A DNA stretch of 8,976 bases from the NCBI GenBank assembly GCA_023381945.1, contig JAMCQY010000331.1, positions 1 to 8,976 on the forward strand, given 5' to 3'. Position numbers and translations under genes: made by a program. This DNA comes from Deltaproteobacteria bacterium (GTDB taxonomy: Bacteria > Desulfobacterota > Desulfobaccia > Desulfobaccales > 0-14-0-80-60-11). Positions within the stretch are counted from its first letter, which is position 1. Each line of letters opens with the position of its first letter. This document shows positions 1 through 4,721 of this stretch, piece by piece. Under the pieces are notes generated by a model, which searched no databases, was not told the DNA's origin, and worked only from the letters and a program-made list of their open reading frames with translations.

Positions 1-1222
1 CGTAGATATCGTAGTAACGGCCGTCGGGGCCGGTCCATTCCCAGCGGTGAGGCGCCTTAGTTTGGAGCACTTTGAAGGTTTCGCAAATCTCGCAGGGTTC
101 GGTGCGCCCGAAAAGATACTCAAAACAGCGCAATCCGCCGGAATCCCCGAAACGCTCCTTAAAGTAACGGTTGGCATAGGGCACATGGTAATCCGGCGAC
201 AGCAGCACCAAATAAGCGGGTAGCATCTCGAGGACGTCATAGAAGCGCTGCCTCTCGGATTTCAAGGCTTCTTCGGCCTCCAGGCGCTCTGCAACTTCGT
301 TCTGCAATTGCTCCACCGTCTGCCGCAACTCCGAAGCGCGTTCCTGCACCCGCTGCTCCAGTTCCTCATTCAGCCGGCTCAACGCCTTTTCAGCCTGCTT
401 TTGCTCGGTAATGTCCCGCGCGATGTGGACGCTGCCGAACAGGGTGCCGTCGTCATTGAAGATGGGAGAGGTGGTCACCAAAAATTCCCGGCCCATTTCC
501 CGGAGTTCGGCGGTATGCTCCCGGCCGTCTGCCAGTAACTGCTGGTGAGGACAGACGTGGGGAATTTGCCCCGAGGCGTGCATGAATTCGTAACAACGCC
601 TGCCGATCAGCTCTTGGGGCTCCTTTCCCAGGGCCCGGGACACGGCCCGGTTGACCCGTACCATGTGGTGGTCGGCATCCATGATGGTGATCAGGTCCGG
701 CACCGCGTCAAAGGTGCGCTCCCAGTCTTGTTTGGCCCGGAGTAAGGCGGCTTCACGCTTTTTGCGTTCCGTGGTCACCTGAAAATAGATGGAAATGCCG
801 TCTTCGAAAGGAAATATCCGGACCTCGTACCAGTTTCGGTAGGGTTCGGGTTCAAAGAAGGCCTCCAGGGAAATAACCTTCTTCTCCTTTAGGGCCTCGG
901 CGTACTTCTCCACGAAGAGCGAACCCTTGGCTTCAGGGAAAGCCTCCAGCAGCCTTTTGCCCAACACTTCTTCTTTTGGGCGCCCGCCCCAAAGCGCCAG
1001 GGCGGCATTGTTGACGTAAGTGACCACCATATCCTGATCCATGGAGAAGAAGCCGTCACTGATGCTCTCCAGGATAGTCTCGGGGGTGGCCGCCTCGGAA
1101 GGCGGCCCGGCATCCAGGCGGCTGCGCAGGTCCGCGATAGTCGCCTGCGCCTCAAACAGGCGCTGTTCCAGATCGCGAACCTGCTGCAAACATTCTTCCC
1201 GGGTTGGGCCTCTTTTGCTCAT
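1..1222 (-). CDS. Multi-PAS domain sensor protein, partial (output domain off the left edge)
   Basis: Translating the minus strand from the ATG at 1222 gives 407 residues with no stop up to the window edge, starting MSKRGPTREECLQQVRDLEQ. Residues 8-38 look like a short coiled coil. PAS domain 1 spans about 45-153 (ILESISDGFFSMDQD) and PAS 2 about 165-275, ending in the usual PAS/PAC junction (GSVHIARDITEQKQAEKAL). A heptad-rich helix covers 276-325 and PAS 3 begins near 326. PAS 2 contains C210, C224 and H226; PAS 3 contains C366, C377 and C380 (EPCEIC). There is no signal peptide or membrane helix, so the visible part is cytoplasmic. The start is supported by AAGGA at 1229-1233, six bases before the ATG. 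PAS domains bind ligands or cofactors and pass the signal to an output domain such as a histidine kinase, GGDEF or sigma-54 activator; which one cannot be seen here. Signal and partner are unknown. Confidence 0.9.
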   Translation of the reverse strand, partial: MSKRGPTREECLQQVRDLEQRLFEAQATIADLRSRLDAGPPSEAATPETILESISDGFFSMDQDMVVTYVNNAALALWGGRPKEEVLGKRLLEAFPEAKGSLFVEKYAEALKEKKVISLEAFFEPEPYRNWYEVRIFPFEDGISIYFQVTTERKKREAALLRAKQDWERTFDAVPDLITIMDADHHMVRVNRAVSRALGKEPQELIGRRCYEFMHASGQIPHVCPHQQLLADGREHTAELREMGREFLVTTSPIFNDDGTLFGSVHIARDITEQKQAEKALSRLNEELEQRVQERASELRQTVEQLQNEVAERLEAEEALKSERQRFYDVLEMLPAYLVLLSPDYHVPYANRYFKERFGDSGGLRCFEYLFGRTEPCEICETFKVLQTKAPHRWEWTGPDGRYYDIY

Positions 1223-1546
1223 TACTGTTCCTTGCTCAAATATGTCTTCCAGGTGAGCTTTGTTGAGGGCGATAGGAGTCCTGAATTATTAATTTTAACT
1301 TAATTTTGGGAAAATATGAATAATCTTGTTACTCGGGGGATAGTCGTATCGCTTTAACCAACATGAGGGAAAGGGCAGGGGGCAACAGGCCGGCCTAATA
1401 AGGGTAATTCTCCGACAAGCCGCTTGTAAATCCGCAAACCCGCCTTTTTCTCTTGCAAGTTTACCCCTTTCAGGACAATATTCTGCCAGCGCGATGGTGG
1501 AACCTCCCTCGGGTCTATCTATTATCAAGGAATTGGTTGGTCCTGA
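1223..1546. other. Divergent intergenic region between PAS and nucleotidase genes
   Basis: These 324 bases hold no convincing gene; the short open frames here lack ribosome binding sites and recognisable protein sequence. The left part (about 1285-1325) is AT-rich and carries the candidate PAS promoter. The right part contains a G-rich run at 1367-1382, a GGCCGGCC palindrome near 1388-1395, a small ACAAG-CCG-CTTGT hairpin near 1416-1428, and AAGGA at 1527-1531. Two weak plus-strand promoter candidates face the nucleotidase gene: TTAACT-N18-AATAAT (1295-1324) and TTGCAA-N17-CAATAT (1453-1481). I recognise no known riboswitch. Confidence 0.6.
1292..1320 (-). promoter_or_regulatory. Candidate sigma-70 promoter for the PAS sensor gene
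   Basis: On the minus strand TTCATA (1315-1320, 4 of 6 matches to the -35 consensus) lies 17 bases from TAAAAT (1292-1297, 5 of 6 matches to the -10). This is in the AT-rich part of an otherwise GC-rich intergenic region. Transcription would start near 1285, giving a leader of about 60 bases. Found by eye; AT-rich DNA produces such matches by chance. Confidence 0.4.
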
Positions 1547-3088
1547 ATGAAATACCTGCGCCTAATTCTTCTCTGCTGCCTCATCTGGCTCATCTTTCTG
1601 GGCGCTCCTGCCCTGGGGCGGGAAGCTGCCCTGCGACTCTTGTACGTCAATGATTTTCACGGATTTGCCGAACCTTATCAACCCCTCGGTTCTCCCGAAC
1701 TCTTGGGGGGCGCGGCTTATCTGGCGGGTTCAGTGGATCGCCTCAGGAAGGAAAGGCCAACCCTGCTCCTGGCGGCCGGGGACTTGATCCAGGGGAATAA
1801 CTGGGCGAACCTGTTTCGCGGCAAGTCGTCCATCAAGTTGATGAACGCCATGCGATTTGACGCCATGGCAGTGGGCAACCATGAGTTCGATTTCGGTCAG
1901 AAGGTGTTGCAGGAACTGATAAGGGAGGCGAGATTTCCGGTTCTGGGGGCCAACGTCCAGGGCCTGGCCCGGCTGAAACCTTATGTGATCAAGACCGTGG
2001 GCGGCATCAGGGTAGCCATCATCGGAGTGGTCACCCCCGACACTGCCGTTACCACCAACCCCCGCAATGTCGCGGGCCTGAAGTTCTCTCCCCCGGAAGT
2101 GGCGGTCGCTAAGTGCCTAAAGGAATTAAAGGGAAAGGCCGACCTAATGGTGGTGTTGTCCCATCTGGGCTACCCGGAGGACCGGGTCCTGGCCCAGAAG
2201 GCGCCGGGCATCGACGTGATTATCGGGGGGCATACCCACACCAGGCTGGAAACCCCCGCGATGGTAAACCATACCATTATCTGCCAGGCCTGGGAGCACG
2301 CCAAGGCCCTGGGGGTCCTGGATTTGGACCTGAAGGATGGTAAAATCGTTAATTATGCCGGTCACTTGGAAGAGATCAAGCCTTCGGCCGGCCATGCCGA
2401 TGCGAAGATTCTACCATTAGTGGCCCAATATTCCCGGCAGGTGAATGCCCGCCTGGATAAGATCGTGGGAGAAACCGAGGTGGACCTGGACGGCGAGCAG
2501 GTGCGCAGCCGGGAGACCAACCTGGGGGACCTGGTCGCCGATATCATGCGGGCCGCGGCCGGAGCCGACGCCGCCCTGATCAACGGCGGCAGTATCCGCG
2601 CCAGTTTGCATCGCGGCGCCATTAAGGCTAAGGACGTTTATACTGCCCTGCCGTTCGATAACTATGTAGTGGCCATCAGGCTGACCGGCCGGCAACTGCG
2701 GGAAGCCCTGGAACACGGGGTCTCGGCCTGGGAAGAAAAGGCCGGGCGGTTTCCCCAGGTCTCGGGGCTCTGTTTTACTTATAGGCGCAACGCTCCGGCG
2801 GGTTCCAGGGTCAAAGAGGTCCAGGTGCAAGGCCTCCCGTTGGACCATGACAAAAAATACCTCGTGGCTACCAATGATTTTCTGGCCGCCGGCGGCGACG
2901 GTTACCTATCCTTCGGCGAGGCCCTGAAGAGCGGTGAGGGTTACCGGGAGCAGGGCGGCGCCCTCACCAGCAAAAATCTGGCCTACGCAAATACCGGCGT
3001 CTGGCTTCGGGATCTGGTAATCAACTATATTAAGGGCAAAAAGACGATATCCCCCCAGGTTGAGGGGAGAATCAAGGCCCTGGACTAA
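1547..3088 (+). CDS. Exported 5'-nucleotidase / 2',3'-cyclic phosphodiesterase family protein (UshA/CD73-like)
   Basis: A 513-residue two-domain phosphohydrolase, close to the usual family length. Residues 1-24 form a signal peptide (MKYLRLILL, then a hydrophobic core, with possible cleavage after PALG), so it is likely periplasmic. The N-terminal metallophosphatase domain shows the dimetal motifs in order: NDFHG (D36, H38), GD (D79), GNHEFD (N111, with H112 and D115 as the expected catalytic dyad), SH (H206) and GGHTH (H229, H231). The C-terminal nucleotide-binding domain has NGGSIR (346-351), F402 in RFPQVSG, and F445 in NDFLAAGGDGY, matching the base-stacking Phe pair known in UshA and CD73. 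It probably hydrolyses extracellular nucleotides or related phosphoesters; exact substrate is not readable from sequence. An in-frame TGA lies directly before the ATG, fixing the upstream limit. The only purine-rich site, AAGGA at 1527-1531, is rather far (15 bases). The next gene starts directly after its stop codon. Confidence 0.93.
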   Translation: MKYLRLILLCCLIWLIFLGAPALGREAALRLLYVNDFHGFAEPYQPLGSPELLGGAAYLAGSVDRLRKERPTLLLAAGDLIQGNNWANLFRGKSSIKLMNAMRFDAMAVGNHEFDFGQKVLQELIREARFPVLGANVQGLARLKPYVIKTVGGIRVAIIGVVTPDTAVTTNPRNVAGLKFSPPEVAVAKCLKELKGKADLMVVLSHLGYPEDRVLAQKAPGIDVIIGGHTHTRLETPAMVNHTIICQAWEHAKALGVLDLDLKDGKIVNYAGHLEEIKPSAGHADAKILPLVAQYSRQVNARLDKIVGETEVDLDGEQVRSRETNLGDLVADIMRAAAGADAALINGGSIRASLHRGAIKAKDVYTALPFDNYVVAIRLTGRQLREALEHGVSAWEEKAGRFPQVSGLCFTYRRNAPAGSRVKEVQVQGLPLDHDKKYLVATNDFLAAGGDGYLSFGEALKSGEGYREQGGALTSKNLAYANTGVWLRDLVINYIKGKKTISPQVEGRIKALD

Positions 3089-3271
3089 ATGCGGGTCTAT
3101 GTGAATCAGCAGCCGGTGGAAGTGGCTCCCGGCATGAGGGTGCGTCACGCCCTGATCGCGGCAGGCTTGCTGGATCGGTTCAAGACCGGGCAAAAAGCTT
3201 ATGACCAGTGGGGCAATGAGGTGGGCCTGGACGGCGCTTTGGCCCCGGAGATGAAGATTTACGTCAGGTAG
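3089..3271 (+). CDS. Small beta-grasp-like protein coupled to the nucleotidase gene
   Basis: A 60-residue protein whose ATG follows the nucleotidase TAA without a single base between them (TAAATG), which suggests translational re-initiation or coupling. Only weak purine-rich sequence lies upstream. The start MRVYVNQQPVEVAPGMRVRH, followed by a helix-like ALIAAGLLDRF and a final strand MKIYVR, has the strand-turn-strand-helix pattern of ThiS/MoaD and 2Fe-2S ferredoxin beta-grasp proteins. It has no cysteine, so it cannot ligate a ferredoxin cluster, and it ends in YVR rather than GG, so it is not a standard sulfur carrier. A central AYDQWGNEVGLDGAL stretch looks like a conserved family signature. 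There is no signal peptide, so unlike its neighbour it should stay in the cytoplasm. The fold is my inference and the function is unknown. Confidence 0.75.
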   Translation: MRVYVNQQPVEVAPGMRVRHALIAAGLLDRFKTGQKAYDQWGNEVGLDGALAPEMKIYVR

Positions 3272-3291
3272 AGCCGGAGCACCTTTTACGC

Positions 3292-3306
3292 GCCCTCAAA
3301 TAGGGC
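3292..3306 (+). other. Short perfect hairpin between the beta-grasp gene and the DUF4337 gene
   Basis: GCCCT-CAAAT-AGGGC forms a 5-bp stem with a 5-base loop, 20 bases after the small gene's stop codon. There is no T-run after it, so it is not a typical intrinsic terminator; it may be an RNA 3'-end stabiliser or chance. Confidence 0.25.
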
Positions 3307-3354
3307 AGTCGAAGAGTCTCCCCTACAAGAACAATATTATAGAGGAAGGCTGTC

Positions 3355-3942
3355 ATGGCGGAAATGGAATTGCCCAATCCGGAAGAACTCGAAGAGTACA
3401 AGGCAAAAGCCTTCACCCGACGCGTGGCCCTCACCACCGCCATCTTTGCGGTTATCCTGGCCATCAGTTCTTTAGGTGGCGGAATGGCCATGAAGGAGAT
3501 GCTCCTGTCGCAGCAGCAGGCTTCGGACCTGTGGGCTTTTTACCAGGCTAAGGCGATGCGGGAACATTTTTATCGCGGCCAGAAGCAGCGGCTGGAACTG
3601 GACCTGCTGGAAAGAGAGAACCTGAAGCCCCAGGTTAGGAATCGTTACGAAGAAATGCTTGCGAAGGCGACTGCTGAGGAGGCGCGCTACGGCCTGGAAA
3701 AAAAGGAAATCGAAAAAGATGCCAAATATCTGGAGCACCGGCGAGATATCTACCTCGGCAAGGACCCTTACTTTGAATATGCCGAAGTCCTTTTACAGAT
3801 CGCCATCGTCATGGCCTCCATCGCCATTCTGGCCCATTCCCGGATGATGTTCGGCTTCTCCCTGGTGCCGGCCACCTTGGGCGCGCTGCTGGCCGCCAAC
3901 GGTTTTTTGATGATCGTGCACTTGCCGTTCTTCGGCCATTAA
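3355..3942 (+). CDS. DUF4337-type inner-membrane protein, copy A
   Basis: 195 residues. A charged N-terminus (about 1-22, with LPNPEELEEYKAKAFTRR) precedes a transmembrane helix at about 24-45. A charged, helical, probably coiled-coil segment covers about 52-136, followed by two further membrane helices at about 144-161 and 165-190. The conserved-looking stretch LWAFYQAKAMREH (59-71) just after the first helix, with W60, Q64, K66 and H71, and the long helix between helices 1 and 2 match what I know of the DUF4337 family. The start is well supported by AGAGGAAGG at 3341-3349, five bases before the ATG. No enzyme motif is visible and function is unknown. It lies 83 bp after the beta-grasp gene and faces a second gene of the same family (3987-4508), an arrangement that suggests an old duplication or a pair that works together. 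Confidence 0.85.
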   Translation: MAEMELPNPEELEEYKAKAFTRRVALTTAIFAVILAISSLGGGMAMKEMLLSQQQASDLWAFYQAKAMREHFYRGQKQRLELDLLERENLKPQVRNRYEEMLAKATAEEARYGLEKKEIEKDAKYLEHRRDIYLGKDPYFEYAEVLLQIAIVMASIAILAHSRMMFGFSLVPATLGALLAANGFLMIVHLPFFGH

Positions 3943-3986
3943 CCTCCGGTTTTGAGACCTTCAGTTCATTATTCGGCTATTCTTAT

Positions 3987-4508
3987 TCAGCGCAAAAACC
4001 CCATGACGAAATAATACACCCCCCAGCCGCCCAGAATCAGCCCCATCAACCACAAGATCTTCTTTTTGATCAGCGCTCCCACTGCCGAACACATGATGGC
4101 GATCTGCAGCAGCATGACCGCCAAGGAAAAGTTGGCGTTCTTTAGTTTGTAGCCTTCCTGCTCTTTAACCAGTTCTTCAGCGCCCTGCTTTATCTGGTCC
4201 TTTTCTTTACCATAGCGGCTTATTTCATCTTCATATTCTTTGATCTTGTTATTCAAATATTTTTGGGCCTTAGGATTTTTGATCTCCTGAAGCCGGACAG
4301 AGGCCAAAATGTCGCGATTGAGAGCATAGCTGTGCTCTTTGATGCTTTTGGACTGGAAGTAGGCCCATTGGTTGGCCTCTTTGGTGGCGGCAATCTGCAC
4401 TTTAGTGGAATAACTGGAAGCCCGCAAGGATGCGATGGCCGCCAGGACGGCTAGAACCGTGGCGGTCAGGGCCACCATTTGGATCCAGGTTTCTTTCTCT
4501 TCCGGCAT
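3987..4508 (-). CDS. DUF4337-type inner-membrane protein, copy B
   Basis: 173 residues with the same layout as the convergent neighbour: membrane helix at about 11-28 (MVALTATVLAVLAAIASL), then the family stretch QWAYFQSKSIKEH (47-59), a charged helical region (about 60-125), and two C-terminal membrane helices (about 128-147 and 151-171). W48, Q52, K54 and H59 match W60, Q64, K66 and H71 of copy A. The N-terminus is shorter by about 12 residues and overall identity looks low, so this is not a recent duplication. AGGGGG at 4513-4518 is a reasonable ribosome binding site, four bases from the ATG. It is transcribed alone on the minus strand, with a candidate promoter at 4572-4600. The gene ends 44 bp from the end of copy A and I see no clear terminator there. 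Function unknown. Confidence 0.85.
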   Translation of the reverse strand: MPEEKETWIQMVALTATVLAVLAAIASLRASSYSTKVQIAATKEANQWAYFQSKSIKEHSYALNRDILASVRLQEIKNPKAQKYLNNKIKEYEDEISRYGKEKDQIKQGAEELVKEQEGYKLKNANFSLAVMLLQIAIMCSAVGALIKKKILWLMGLILGGWGVYYFVMGFLR

Positions 4509-4571
4509 AAGACCCCCTATAAATTCGGTCGAGGCAAAAGCCTAACCCGTCGCGGGCATTATTGATTCAGG

Positions 4572-4600
4572 CTTGTAACGCAAGGCGGGGAAAAAGTCAA
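4572..4600 (-). promoter_or_regulatory. Candidate sigma-70 promoter for DUF4337 copy B
   Basis: On the minus strand TTGACT (4595-4600, 5 of 6 matches) is 17 bases from TACAAG (4572-4577, 4 of 6). Transcription would start near 4565, giving a leader of about 57 bases. This suggests copy B is transcribed independently of the transglycosylase gene upstream of it on the same strand. Judged by eye. Confidence 0.4.
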
Positions 4601-4666
4601 CGCGGGCCACCAATATCTGGCCAGGCTATCAGGGGAAAAATTATGGAAGTGTTTGTCAAAATGATT

Positions 4667-4684
4667 GAATGTTGCTGAACATTC
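4667..4684. repeat. Perfect 7-bp inverted repeat, GAATGTT-GCTG-AACATTC
   Basis: An 18-base stem-loop with a 4-base loop lies 38 bases beyond the stop of the transglycosylase gene on its downstream side. On the minus strand it is followed by AATCATTTTGAC, only loosely T-rich, so it may be a weak terminator for that gene. It could also be an operator for copy B of DUF4337, about 65 bases upstream of that gene's candidate promoter. Confidence 0.4.
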
Positions 4685-4721
4685 CTGGTGATAAAAATAA
4701 CTTAAAAATACGCTGCTCTCT

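Noticed and set aside
889..1155. Minus-strand 88-residue open frame
   Set aside because: It is an out-of-frame shadow of the PAS protein. The frame from ATG 1222 gives clear PAS sequence over the same bases.
1490..1520. GCGATGGTGGAACCTCC resembling a fluoride (crcB) riboswitch start
   Set aside because: The remaining parts of the crcB consensus, including the downstream TGATG element and the pseudoknot partner, are missing, and a nucleotidase is not a usual target.
1295..1528. Minus-strand 77-residue open frame in the divergent intergenic region
   Set aside because: No ribosome binding site, no recognisable protein pattern, and it covers the region expected to hold promoters.
3943..3986. 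Bidirectional terminator between the convergent DUF4337 genes
   Set aside because: No stem longer than 3-4 bp and no paired A/T runs were found in the 44 bases.
4640..4659. TTGACA (minus strand, 4654-4659) and CATAAT (4640-4645) as a promoter
   Set aside because: Each box is good alone, but only 8 bases separate them, far short of the 16-18 needed.
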